A stretch of 64,000 nucleotides of DNA from Helianthus annuus (taxonomy: Eukaryota > Streptophyta > Magnoliopsida > Asterales > Asteraceae), in contig NC_035448.2 of the NCBI RefSeq assembly GCF_002127325.2, positions 123,919,422 to 123,983,421 of the forward strand, given 5' to 3'. Below the pieces are notes generated by a model, which did not search any database, was not told the origin of the DNA, and saw nothing but the letters and a program-made list of their open reading frames with translations. This document shows positions 23,198 to 34,029 of the stretch, one piece after another (position 1 is the first letter of the stretch; every line of letters begins with the position of its first letter). The translations under genes and the position numbers were made by a program.

Positions 23198-24464
23198 ATT
23201 TCCATATTATAAATTATCAACTTTTTCTTGCATTTTGGTGTTTTATCTCAAGCTTGGGGAGTTTTTCAAAAAAAAAAAAAAAAAAAAACTGTGATTTTTC
23301 ACTTTTAAACCAAATATTTTCATATTTTGTATTTTAACTCCAGTTTTTACTTCTAACCCAAAGTTTTTCATCTTTTATAATTTAACACAACACTTTATTA
23401 TTTACAAATTTGGTCTCCCATACTTTTTATCTTCGCAAGTTTTACGTTTCGTTCTAAATTTTGCGAGTTAACACGTCGTAGCGTGCATGTGAGGTTCAAC
23501 GTTTTTTGCTCTATTTTTTTATATTTGACAGACCCGTGGCAACGTGTCCCTTTATTCCCTTTTGATAAGTTCGCCGCAACGGGCGAGTCCTAGATCGACT
23601 AGGTAGTTATTTTCTACGTTTTTGTTAATTTTTTCCCATTAATACACTCTAACGGGTGTGCGTGGTTCAACGATTTTAAATCTGCTTTTCGTTCAGTATA
23701 ATTTTTCCCATTTTATCTATTTTATTTTTACGATGTTGAGAGTCGATGCTGTGCCGTTCTGGCATTGGTGCTACTTGGCACAGTTTTACGAACGTTTTTA
23801 AACTATTAAATTTTTTACTAATATTTTGTTTCAATTTACCCCTATACTTCCTTTACTTAAAAACTATTTTTTACGTGCATATTTTATGTACGGGTAGGTA
23901 TAAATATGATTTGTTCTACATTCTGACGTAAACTTTTTTTATAGACGAGTCAGGTCAAATATAATACGTTTTCGTTTAAATAAACCATTTTTACATGCAT
24001 ATTTTTATATACGTTTTGGTATAAATTCAAGTTGTTCTACGTTTCGACGTAAACGTTTTTGGTAAATGGTTTAGGTCAAATATAATATTTTTCGTGTTTA
24101 TTTTATGTATGTTTCGTAAAGTTTGTTTCGAACCGAGTGGAGTCAAATTATGGTTTCTTTTTCTCCCATTTTTTCGAAAGCTCTAATTAATCCCTTTCGA
24201 TTACATGTGCAAAATTTTCCTTCATACCCGTTACGTTTTCTATGTATGAGTTGAGTTACATATAATACGTTATGATTGTTTGATATGAATTTGATTTACT
24301 TTACCTTTGATCCAATCACAATACTTATACAAGTTACACCTAGTTCAACTGGATACGTCGAAATGTGTGTTTTCATATGGTTAATGCATCATATAACGTT
24401 TGGACCAATCCATACAATGTTTACGATGTACCTGCGCCGCAACGCGGGCGGGTCTTAATTCTAG
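23198..24464 (+). mobile_element. Possible decayed Helitron, 3' end at CTAG|T
   Basis: The right end reads CCGC-AAC-GCGG (a 4-bp-stem hairpin), then 13 bases, then CTAG followed by T at 24465. This is the arrangement of Helitron 3' termini. A similar degenerate motif (ccgcaacgggcgagtcctag) is at about 23575. Two diverged ~120 bp repeats (about 23880 and 24000, each with gacgtaaac and ggtcaaatataata) lie inside. There is a poly(A) run at 23268-23287. No transposase or RepHel sequence is visible, and no 5' TC end was identified. Confidence 0.35.
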
Positions 24465-25954
24465 TTATAAATATATACCAAGTTATTACATATATAACAT
24501 GTGTAAATACATTTATATATTATAAGAATTTAGATATGATAAAACAATTGGACGCCCACATAAGGGCATATAAATAGATAATTTGTCAATTAAAAATGTA
24601 GAATTGTTTTGTTACAACTTATTTACTCAATTACGGGAGTAAGGTAAAATTTATTTCTTTCACTCTAGTATCTTACTAGTTTCTCTTTTGTAATATAATC
24701 AGCGCCGTTAAAAAACAGGTAATTATTTATAACAATATTATATGTATATATTTTTAGGCAAATCTTTCTCTTTTGTACTTGGTTATAAATATAAATTATA
24801 AATACACTCTTTATCAAATTTACATTTTTTATTATTATTTGACTTATTTTTATGTTTATGTTCATTATTGATTCTTACTTTTCTTCATGCAAAAATCAAT
24901 CCAACCCCACCAATATTTCACCATCATTTTGATCCACAAGTTTATATATACAAAATTAAATAAAATCAACCGATATGACTTGACCATTATATATATAAAT
25001 ATATGCAGGTTGAATCGTGTTATTAAAGGTTTTATTGTATACATCAAAAGCAACATTTGAATTTTCAAACTTGTGTGTGTTGAATTGTGGAAAACTTACG
25101 TCGTTTGATGCCATTTATGAGTGCATGAAACTTGACCTCCAAAAAAAGAAAAACGAAGAGATTGCTATCATTTTATGTACGTTTACTTAATGTGCACTCT
25201 TTAAGTAGTTGAGACGCTAGTGGTTCATACTTTCGTAGATGTTTGTTGCTAAAAAAATTATGCAATAATTGTTTACCATACATGGTTGGCATTGATATCG
25301 AAACTAATGAAATCATTGTATCAATGAGAAAATTAGAACATTTTTTTCGATTGTATGTAATTTTATTATGTTCTAGGCGATGATGTAAAGGTGGTTGGCT
25401 TATTAGCTTACGAACCATTGTACTGTTCGAAAGTTTGATGATGAATAAAATGTTGTTGTTTGCCGTTAGAAAAAAAAACATTTCAACTTGGGTTAAAATA
25501 AAAAGATATTATATTGATTTTAGTTTTTCTATCGTTGATAATTTGAAGGGTCAGATTATAAAAATGCGAACATACGATATACCCCTGTTAATAGAAAATT
25601 CGATCATCCAAACAATCAAGAGCTAACGGACACTTGTTGTGGATGGTGGAGAGAAATAGAATAAAATTAGATAGTGTGTGAGTTTCGTTTTAAAAAACTT
25701 ATTCCATATGCAATAAACCATGTTGTATAAAGCCACCTTATTCCCATACCCTTTGCCTAACCTTGAGCCAAGTGTGTGTCTAAACTTATTTGACCTCCTG
25801 TTTCTAAGATCAATGATGTCCACTTCCAACCATCAAAGGCTTAGCATTTGTTTTGGGGGTCTCTCTCCCAACAACCATCCTTTGTTTTGTCATTTATGTC
25901 ATAAAATTTTGTATTGTTAAATTTCTAAACTGCCCTTCTTCAATGTTGAATATG
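24465..25954. other. AT-rich intergenic upstream of the PSK gene
   Basis: No gene or element recognised. Short ORFs here have no domain pattern. The proximal part presumably holds the upstream promoter of the PSK gene. Confidence 0.5.
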
Positions 25955-25956
25955 TC

Positions 25957-25962
25957 TATAAA
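25957..25962 (+). promoter_or_regulatory. TATA box of the PSK gene
   Basis: TATAAA 45 bp before the chosen ATG. A start about 25-30 bp downstream gives a short 5' UTR. An in-frame ATG at 25962 overlaps this box, so it would not be transcribed. Confidence 0.6.
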
Positions 25963-26006
25963 TGCACACCTCTCATCCCATCCCGAGACCAAACAAGGAA
26001 TCAAAC

Positions 26007-28465
26007 ATGTCTAAGGCCATTAGAATCACCACCCTTTGCATGCTAGCAATCCTTCTTCTTTCCATGATATCATTCACCGTTGCCCGCCCAATCCCGACGT
26101 TCAAAGATGTTACCCCCGTCGAAACTCATCACACCGTAAGTAAACTTATCTTTCTTCAAAATAAATATGATTTGATTTGGGAATTCATGTCTTATAACGT
26201 CCAAAACTAATGTTCTACTTAACCCGTAAAACATGCGTAAAACCATCAAAATTTGATATGGGGAAACTGTTGGAAATCAGGCCCCACAAACACACAAGAA
26301 ACTCACGAACAAGAAGATTGTTTTACTGCTTATAACTTTCTTATTAAATTAGAATTGAGAGTACATCAAATAAACTAATACTATCCCCTATTTATAATAA
26401 TAAACAACTAGAATATGCTAATTAAATCCCATAAGATCAGCCACCACTAACTTCATATTCACACGTTCAACCCCTTCTTTTGCGGTCAACCAAGACCAAT
26501 TCTTCAACAACCTTCTGACCCATTCATGCAAAACCCGGTTTCGACCCGTAACCCATCAAGATTATCCAACATTCACCCCCATAATCTTGATGTCGGTTCT
26601 TGTTACTTGCTCGCATTCGCTCTTGCTCTTCTCGTTAACCCGCATTTGTTCTTGTTATTCTCATTAACCGCCATTCGTTCTTCATCTTCTTGTACTTGCT
26701 AAATGAACCACACGAGTTCGGTTGCTTGCTCACTCGCCTTTTGCAGCCCCATTCCACTGCAATTCGGTACTGTTTCATTACTGATTCAGCCGCGAAACTA
26801 GGCCCAGTAACTACCCGAACATGCTGCTACTTGCAATTTGCTTCTATTATTGGTCAATAATTATCACACCTGGATGCTTGCTTGCTTTCAAACTTTTTTC
26901 CTTCAATCCACCATAGCAGCCTCCGTTTATTTTGACTTGATAATCCTCACAAGTTAAAAGTTGCACCGACCCATTATAGAACCACCATCTTCAGCTTTGA
27001 TTTTTTTATTCATACTTGTCACAAATAAATCTGAATCTCTATCTCTCTTCTTACCTACTTACTTCTCCTTTAAAAAATTCAATCATCAACACCCATCTTT
27101 CAATCGACCTTCTTCTTTATGTTTCTTCGCTCACTTTTTCTTATCCTTTTTTGTTCACACAGAACACAATATATCACACAGATTCACCTTCTCTTTTCCT
27201 TGCATGACACCACAACTAATATATTTTCTCTTGAGTACAAACTACGACCTTGGTCTCAACCAATCACAATCACACAGATTTTCTCTACTTGAATCAATAA
27301 TCGCTGAACCACACAGGTTCTTATCTACTCTGACGCCTTCTATCACACAGATTCTTTTCGATCACACAGATCCATCGGTTCTTTCTCTAAACCACACTAT
27401 AGGGTTTTCTTCTCTTGATCACAAAGATCTCCTTCTCACGCCTGCGACACACAGAGCAGGTATGTTTGATCACACAGATCGTTTTCTTCCTTTTGTTCAC
27501 GTAGAACCATTCTTCTCTTCTTGTTCACCCCTGACCTCTTCTTACGGCTCACACAGAACCCTTCTTCGATCACTAAGATCGTCTTCGTCTCCGCGCGGTT
27601 CACTAAGAACTTCTCCTCGTCTTCTCCTGGCTCACTAAGAACCATATTTTGTTCACTAAGAACCTCTCCTTTTCTTCTTTCTGTCGACGGTAATCACCGC
27701 CACAAAACCTGCTGCTCTCTTGCTTTTTTTTTTTCGAACTTCCACAACCGCTTGTGGACTTCACTCATCTACGCTAACACCACTGTTCTCTAGTTCTGTC
27801 TTGTTCTCTCTATCTTCTCACCCCCCGCAGTTTAGAGGGACTGCTCCCCTCTCCCCGGAAGGACGACTCTCAAAACGGCTCCACCGTCTTCACCCGAAAG
27901 ACACTCTCAAACCCGCACTCTCAAAACGCCCCTCGTTTCGACCTCGCTCTGATACCAAATGTTGGAAATCAGGCCCCACAAACACACAAGAAACTCACGA
28001 ACAAGAAGATTGTTTTACTGCTTATAACTTTCTTATTAAATTAGAATTGAGAGTACATCAAATAAACTAATACTATCCCCTATTTATAATAATAAACAAC
28101 TAGAATATGCTAATTAAATCCCATAAGATCAGCCACCACTAACTTCATATTCACACGTTCAACCCCTTCTTTTGCGGTCAACCAAGACCAATTCTTCAAC
28201 AACCTTCTGACCCATTCATGCAAAACCCGGTTTCGACCCGTAACCCATCAAGATTATCCAACAGAAACAATTAAAAATAAATATGATTTAATGTGTTAAA
28301 TGACTAATTCGAATTTGTATGAATTATTATGTATTTAAGGAGGAAGAGATGGCAAAGGCGAACGCGATTGAGAATTGCAGCGGACCGGGAGAAGAAGAGT
28401 GTTTGATGAGAAGAACCCTTGCTGCTCATCTTGATTATATCTATACCAAGAAGCATCAACCATGA
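26007..28465 (+). CDS. PSK: Phytosulfokine precursor, variant core YIYTK; two exons
   Basis: Secreted precursor of a disulfated growth peptide; the family product is tyrosine-sulfated in the Golgi, cut by subtilases and perceived by PSKR receptor kinases. Exon 1 is 26007-26135 (43 codons), donor GTAAGT. Exon 2 is 28340-28465 (41 codons plus TGA), acceptor ttaag; both are phase 0, giving 84 residues, normal for the family. Residues 1-26 form a signal peptide (hydrophobic [12 protein letters not shown], cut before RP). The C-terminus has the hallmark Cys pair and basic site, [18 protein letters not shown], then [11 protein letters not shown]. The usual hormone is YIYTQ. Here the fifth residue is Lys, a single C-to-A change (CAG to AAG). 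The intron contains a complete antisense LTR element, without which it would be about 200 bp. It could be a live variant, a weakened gene or a young pseudogene; no frameshift or stop is seen. Confidence 0.9.
26268..28263 (-). mobile_element. Non-autonomous LTR retrotransposon (TRIM/small LARD) in the PSK intron
   Basis: Two 304-bp direct repeats (26268-26571 and 27960-28263), each TGTTGG…CCAACA, appear identical base for base. The 5-bp target duplication gaaac is at 26263-26267 and 28264-28268. The PBS complement GCTCTGATACCA (27946-27957) beside the right repeat, and the complement of a polypurine tract beside the left one (26572-26585), show it is oriented opposite to the gene. The 1388 bp interior encodes no gag or pol domain. 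On the plus strand it is pyrimidine-rich with about a dozen copies of TCACACAGATC/TCACTAAGAAC-like words (27150-27660). It must be mobilised in trans, and the identical LTRs imply very recent insertion. Confidence 0.95.
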
Positions 28466-28493
28466 AACTTTAATCTATAAATTTCCCTTAGTT

Positions 28494-28593
28494 TATAAAA
28501 AAGCAGTCTTTTAAATAAGAAATAAGATTTAGGTTTATTAGGTTATAAAAAAGCAGTCTTTTAAATAAGAAATAAGATTTAGGTTTATGTAAT
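28494..28593 (+). repeat. 50-bp tandem duplication in the PSK 3' UTR region
   Basis: The block containing AAGCAGTCTTTTAAATAAG occurs at 28501 and again at 28551, an exact 50-bp period just after the stop codon. Confidence 0.9.
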
Positions 28594-29940
28594 GTTGTTT
28601 AGTTTGTATGAAATGATGGTTTCCATAATTTACATGATTAGCTTCTTTAATTATGATCCCTAAATATAATTCAGTTTGCTTTCAAATGAAGTTATTATAA
28701 TTTTAGTGACCGACTCCATAATCTGTGTGATTAATGTTGGTCCCGATACAATCAATTTTCATAACTGGAATATTTATCAATTCTTTAAAATCTAAGTTTT
28801 AATATTGTGAATAATTCTGTCTGTTTGTTAGAGGACATGTTTGCGAATGATTAAGGAAGAAGAAAGATGCCATAATCATAAAAGGAATCATGGTAACGAA
28901 ACATAGGGCTTCTTTCAAGATCCCTCAGTGAAAGTGGTAACAACTTTGTTTCCCACAGTGATAGGAGAAGCTTAAGATTCATTTAACTATGTAATTGTCT
29001 ATTTCAAGAGGTCCATTTTACTTGTTGCATTGAGTCTTAAATATCAAGGATGACATGTTTACCTTATTGTCTACCGCCGACGTAATTAGTGAGGGGTATC
29101 TGGACTTCGGTGATATTCGTGGTGAATCTTTGTCTTCCAGAATCGAATGAACCATTTGACCTCATTATTGATTGTGTTGTGTACATATAATCAACAAACA
29201 AAATCGCATTTGATTATGAAAACGAGAAACAAGAAACAAGAATGGTAGAAAGAGTTTTCTGATTGATACTTAGAATGTTGGACATATTAGGATCAGAAAG
29301 TTACATATAATGTTCGACATACAACCCTATATATGGATTAAGAAACGTCGTGTCCCTTCACTACGCAATTGTTCCAATCCAAAACTGCCATTTTAACACT
29401 TGAACTTCTAAACTTATGACATACATGTATACTATAATGGGCTAATCTTAACGGCCCATCTAATAATAGAACAAATACATATTTGACCCGTTAAGCACTT
29501 AAGGGGGACATGCCTCTTAAGGGGATAATTAAAAGGAATAACATTTGTCGTTCAAAAAGAAGTACTTAAATAGTTTGACCCATAATAAACAATAAATTGC
29601 AGCACAACAGACTAAAGGATCGTGATTGAAAGATTAGACATTCAATACCCCCCCCCCCCGTAAACTTCAACAAACTTGAATGAATTGGTGACATTCGAGT
29701 CTTTATCACTTGCAACTTCAATGAGCTCCTTCTCTTCTTCGCATTCAGTGATCTAATTGTTCTGGTTCTTTGTTCCACTTGGTTAGCATTCGGTTGGTAC
29801 CTATGTAGCAGCATAGATTCGTAAAACCAGTCCATATCCAGGAGCAAATTCACGAACAACATCTACAAGTCGTTTCTTGTATGGTAAAGGATTTGTCTTG
29901 GGTGCTTCATCTTCACTTTGTGACGAATAGTCTTCGTTTG
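28594..29940. other. Intergenic downstream of the PSK gene
   Basis: No supported gene. A minus-strand ORF at about 29801-30061 (…PYKKRLVDVVREFAPGYG…) weakly recalls a segment of plant SUVH-type histone methyltransferases and may be a captured exon fragment, but the similarity is only impressionistic. A C-run (29650-29659) lies in the same stretch. Confidence 0.35.
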
Positions 29941-30321
29941 TTCGTTTTGGGTTCATTTTGTCCTGAAAATCAAGACTAAACCAAATTAAGTTTATTTCAA
30001 ATATATTTCTAACAAAACCAATTAAAAGTGGGTTCAATTTGATAGTAAAAACACGTGCCAAATACCCTAGATGTAGTTAAGGAGATACACAAATGCGATT
30101 CTTGCCAAAGAAACGTGCCAAATACCCTCCACCAAAAAAACGACTCTTGGCGAGTGTCTTTGCCAAGAGTCGCATTTGCGTATCTTCTTAACTACATCTA
30201 GGGTATTTCGCGCATGTTTTTAGTATCAAGATAAACCCGGCCAATTTTTATTTGTTTTGTTAGAAAAATATTTAAAATAGACTTAATTTAGTTTATTTTT
30301 TATTTTCAAGATAAAACGAAT
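29941..30321. mobile_element. Long foldback (inverted-repeat) element, copy 1
   Basis: Two arms of roughly 160-180 bp are inverted copies of each other. The left arm runs ttcgttttgggttcatttt … aaataccctagatgtagtta … cttgccaaag; the right arm returns ctttgccaagagtcgc … taactacatctagggtattt … attttcaagat. The centre is only a few tens of bases. The transcript of either strand would form a near-continuous hairpin. A second copy (about 37879-39884) is split by a solo LTR. It could be a long-TIR MITE of the Mutator type or an integral part of repeat family B. Confidence 0.7.
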
Positions 30322-31143
30322 AGATGAAGCAATTCTGGTGAAAATAAGAAGATCTGCTGATAAATGATTAAAGCATGCCCCATGTCCCCAGGACACGCCC
30401 CGTGCCTCATGTCAAAGAACAACAGCATCATCTTAAGATCGTCTTTGAAATCCAGCCAAAAAAGAATCAAACACGCCCCTGTGCCTCAACCACTAAAGAC
30501 AAAAAGAATATATTGGAAGATTTCGAATATCCTATGGTCCCACATAGTTGACCACCTGTGACTGGCTCCTAGTGAAGATCCAGTCAAAATCAACAGGCAT
30601 GAAGCGTGCCTACCCGTGCCTCGACCTCCAGCAGCTATAAATAGAAGGCCTTGGCTTCCATTTTCAATTGCTCAATTCTTTCCTTTTCTCCACAAGACAC
30701 TCTTCCTCTACCCACTTTCCCCAATCACTCTAATCATTACGTAAAATATAAGAACAATCATTAAGTGTAATCAGTCTTTTGATGATTAATAAAGCCAATT
30801 CAAGTTTGATGAAAACTTTTTTTATGGCCATTCTTGGCAAAGGTTCTTGTGGGTGTTTAAAACAAACCCCTTGATGGGGAGTTAATTAAAACAAGCCATG
30901 GATTAACAAGAGGTGTGTGTGTTAGTTAATGACTTTAACTAAGATATACTTATTGAAAGTGAGTGAAACATTTGTGTCGCCACTAGGGCGGGGGGATGTA
31001 ATATATTTTCTTCATCCTTAAAAACTAACCAACAATCTTGTGTTGCCGCTAGCAGGGAATATTTATGTTTTCTATGTTTATGTAGAGTCAAACATATTGA
31101 CGCCTCACCAATGGGTCCATAGTGATGGGTCGTATAAACCCCT
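30322..31143 (+). repeat. LTR-like repeat family B, copy 1 (truncated)
   Basis: Shares sequence with 39885-40670 and partly with 49942-50345. It has palindromic CATGCCCCATG and CACGCCCCGTG, then TATAAATA at 30636-30643 and a transcription-start-like pyrimidine stretch. Similarity to the other copies ends at about 31143, where different sequence begins, so the 3' part is missing. The termini are not defined. Confidence 0.65.
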
Positions 31144-31964
31144 GATGTGGGCGGTCAAGGCGTAGGCTAGGGGTTGTGTGTGTGGTGATATGGTAGTGGA
31201 AAGTGAGCTACACTGATTTGTGCCATTTTTAGGGTGTGGGAGATGAAGAGATTTTCCCTTTTAGGGTTTCTAAGCACAAGTGAAGATGAAAGTAACTGAT
31301 GATATGAAGAAAGTCTCCAAGTGGTAGTTATTTATAAGTGAAAGCGATGCTTTGCCATTAGTGGCACCTACCAACTCAGATTTTTCATCCAGTTTTTCTT
31401 TATAGTTAAGATCCGGTGTCAATGGTATAAAAGAATATTGTGAGATAAAATTTTCTTTATTTATGATGTAGGTAGCCAAGTTCTGAGAAATTTTCATCAT
31501 GAACTGCCCAGGTGTCACCTCTTTCTCACTAAGTATTGATGAGTAAGCAATGAATGTAAGAGAGAGAGCTAACATGCATTAAATTTTTTGCCCATAAATT
31601 TTTCTTTGTGACGTAAACAACCTAAGCTGAAGAGATAATATTTTGATTTTTTTTGTTTAAATGAATTAAAAAAATGAAATTTGAATAAGTGAAAAAAAAT
31701 TTACAGGATTGAGTTAATGATGAATACATATGGAGTGTGTTCATGCAAATGAGAGGGGAAAAAAATGATATTTTGAGTTTTATCAGTTTTTATGTTGACT
31801 TTGTCAAAATCTGATAATTTATCAGAATTTTTGGTAAGTTTATGAATTTTCTGATAAATTATCAGAATTTTTACTAGAATTTTTATCAGATTGTTGCATA
31901 TCAAAATTTTCATCCTTTTGTGACAAAATGTTTTCTTTTGCTTCTTCAAAACTCATGTTTACCA
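31144..31964 (-). other. Sequence beyond the copia pol 3' end; no recognised gene
   Basis: On the minus strand this follows the copia RNase H. It contains tcagaatttt-type AT-rich repeats (31790-31890), a minus-strand ORF (31270-31575) without a recognisable domain, and a promoter-like cttataaata (about 31325-31334 complement) followed by an ATG. I found no match to the LTR at 37260, so the element's 3' LTR appears absent or replaced. Confidence 0.35.
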
Positions 31965-32706
31965 TGCCCAATTTGCTGATTAAAAAATTATGTCTCTTTT
32001 CATCTAAAGGTTAGTGAAAATGTTAGCAAAATGACTTTCTGTTGGAACAAAATACATTTCAATGTTACCTTTCTCCACATGATCTTTTATGAAGTGATAT
32101 CTGACATCAATGTGCTTTGTTCTTGAGTGATGCACTGGATTTGATGTTATATTGAATCACATAAAATTGGAATTTTCGTCAGATTCAACCCATAATCTTT
32201 GAGCTGAGTTTGCATCCAAAATACTTGTGAGCAACAACTTGCTACTACCACATATTAAGATTCAGCTGTTGAAGTGGATACACAGTTTTGTTTCTTACTT
32301 GCCAATAGACTAATTTTTCTCCTAGCATTTGACAGACACTAGATGTATTTTTTCTGTAAAGTTTGCATCCTGCATGATCTGCATCTGTGTATGCTATTAG
32401 TTCCAAATTTGTGCTTTTAGGATACCACAATCCGAGATCTGATGTTCCTTTTAGATATTTAAGAACCCTTTTGACTGCTTTTAAGTGGGACTCTTTAGGA
32501 TTGCATTGATATCTTGCTAGAAAACAAGTGGAAAACATTACATCTGGTCTACTGGCTGTTAAGTATAACAATGATCCTATCATTCCCCTATAAGTTTTAA
32601 TATCAACAGATTTTCCTTCAACATCAAAATCAAGTTTGTTTCCAGTGGCCATAGGAGTTTTTGAAGATGAGCAGTTTTCAAGGGAGTATTTTCTTAGTTC
32701 TGACAT
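31965..32706 (-). pseudogene. copia RNase H region
   Basis: Contains SRPDVMFSTCFLARYQCNP, KRVLKYLKGTSDLGLWYP and YTDADHAGC, which carries RNase H catalytic Asp residues. Past a frame break it continues through HHSRTKHIDVRYHFIKDHV and ANIFTKPLDEKRHNFLISKL, the canonical copia C-terminus, to about 31980. The open piece 32245-32706 ends at a frameshift. Confidence 0.85.
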
Positions 32707-32828
32707 ATTTTGATTGACTAAAGAATATGCCTTAACTTTGTTGTTTTATTTGTAGTCCTAGTTCTGACATATTTTGATTGACTAAAGAATATGCCTTAAC
32801 TTTGTTGTTTTACTTGTAGTCCTAGAAA
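32701..32828. repeat. 64-bp tandem duplication inside the copia RT-RNase H junction
   Basis: TGACATATTTTGATTGAC recurs at 32701 and 32765, with the following ~45 bp repeated and a single visible difference. It is absent from a normal copia frame and so disrupts this copy. Confidence 0.9.
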
Positions 32829-33770
32829 AAAGCTTAACTCACTCATCATACTCATTTCAAAATGGCTGGTCATTAATTCTCAAACTTTTTGCAAAATTTC
32901 TCATTGGTTGATCCAAATATAATGTCATCAACATAAATTTAAACCAACAAAGTATCCCCTTTGTGATTCTTAAGAAATAGTGTTGTGTCAATTGTACCTT
33001 TTGTGAAGCCTGAATTGATTAAGAAGTTTGAGAAAGTTTCATACCATGCTCTTGGAGCTTACTTCAACCCATACACGGCTTTTTTTAGTTTGTAAACATG
33101 TTTTGGAAATTTAGGATCAACAAAGCCTCCTGTTGTTGCACATATACTTCTTCTTCAATCTTACCATTTAGGAATGCCGATTTTACATCCATCTGATAAA
33201 CTTTGAAATCTTTGGATACAGCATAAGCAAGGGAGATTCTCACTACTTCTAACCTGGCAACTGGTGAAGATGTCTCATCATAATTTATGCGTTCTTGTTG
33301 ACAGTATCCCTTTACCACAAGTCTTGCCTTGTTCCTTGTTATGATGCCTTGATCATCAGATTTGTTTCTTAATACCCATTTTGATCCAATGACAAATTTG
33401 TCAGTTAGTCTAGGTACAAGATTCCATACTTGACTCTTTTCAAATTGGTCAAGCTCTTCTTGCATTGCTTAGACCCAATCTAAGTCATTGAGTGCTTCTT
33501 TGACAGATTTTGGTTCTATCATGCATAGAAAACCAACATATAGACATTCATGTGGTTTGGCTGATCTTGTCTTAACACCTTCTTCTGGGTTCCCAATTAT
33601 GTCCAATTGGGAATGTCCCTTGATCCATCTTATATTATTGTGTGAACTTGTGTTTTCTGATGGCAATGAAGCTTCCCCCTGATCTGTGGCCCCTGTCTAA
33701 TGGAGAGGGTCAGAATTCTGGTGTACATTTGGATTTTCTGGTGAGTTTCCAGAATTCTGATCATCTTGTA
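32829..33770 (-). pseudogene. copia reverse transcriptase region
   Basis: The open piece 33085-33465 has WNLVPRLTDKFVIGSKWVLR, NKARLVVKGYCQQERINYDE and YQMDVKSAFLNGKIEEEVYV. The active site YVDDIIFG lies at about 32912-32935 on the minus strand, preceded two residues earlier by an in-frame stop. Several frames are needed to read through. Confidence 0.87.
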
Positions 33771-34029
33771 CAATTTCTTTCCAGATTATCTGCAGGGTTA
33801 GTACATGACAGATTTTTAGTTGATGCATTTTGCATGTACTCATGTCCTAAAAGTTCTTCTGCTAATTGATTAAGAAGATGTTCAAAATTTTCTTGTTGAT
33901 ATGATGAGTTTAATTCTTGTAAAATTTCATCAGAAATTTTTATTTTTGATGAATCATCATATGATACATATAAACTCTCTCTTATTGTCCTTGAATTAAG
34001 AATGAAAACTCTATAAGCTTTTGAGGACA

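Noticed and set aside
25962..26006. Upstream in-frame ATG (25962) as the PSK start
   Set aside because: It overlaps the TATA box, would put a charged leader before the signal peptide and is unlikely to be transcribed.
26961..28070. Plus-strand ORFs in the PSK intron
   Set aside because: They are inside the antisense LTR element, are low complexity and rich in the TCACACAGATC word; no homology recognised.
29566..30061. Minus-strand ORF resembling a SUVH histone methyltransferase fragment (KKRLVDVVREFAPGYG)
   Set aside because: Similarity rests on about 15 residues from memory, the frame breaks soon after and part lies in a foldback arm. A profile search would decide.
31270..31575. Minus-strand 101-residue ORF with a hydrophobic start, as a possible secreted protein
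   Set aside because: Lies in post-pol copia sequence with no domain or neighbouring gene structure; a long signal-like start alone is not enough.
31144..32244. 3' LTR of the minus-strand copia element
   Set aside because: I looked for the TGTTGATCCC end and other LTR words from 37260-37878 and found none; only generic tcagaattt words occur.
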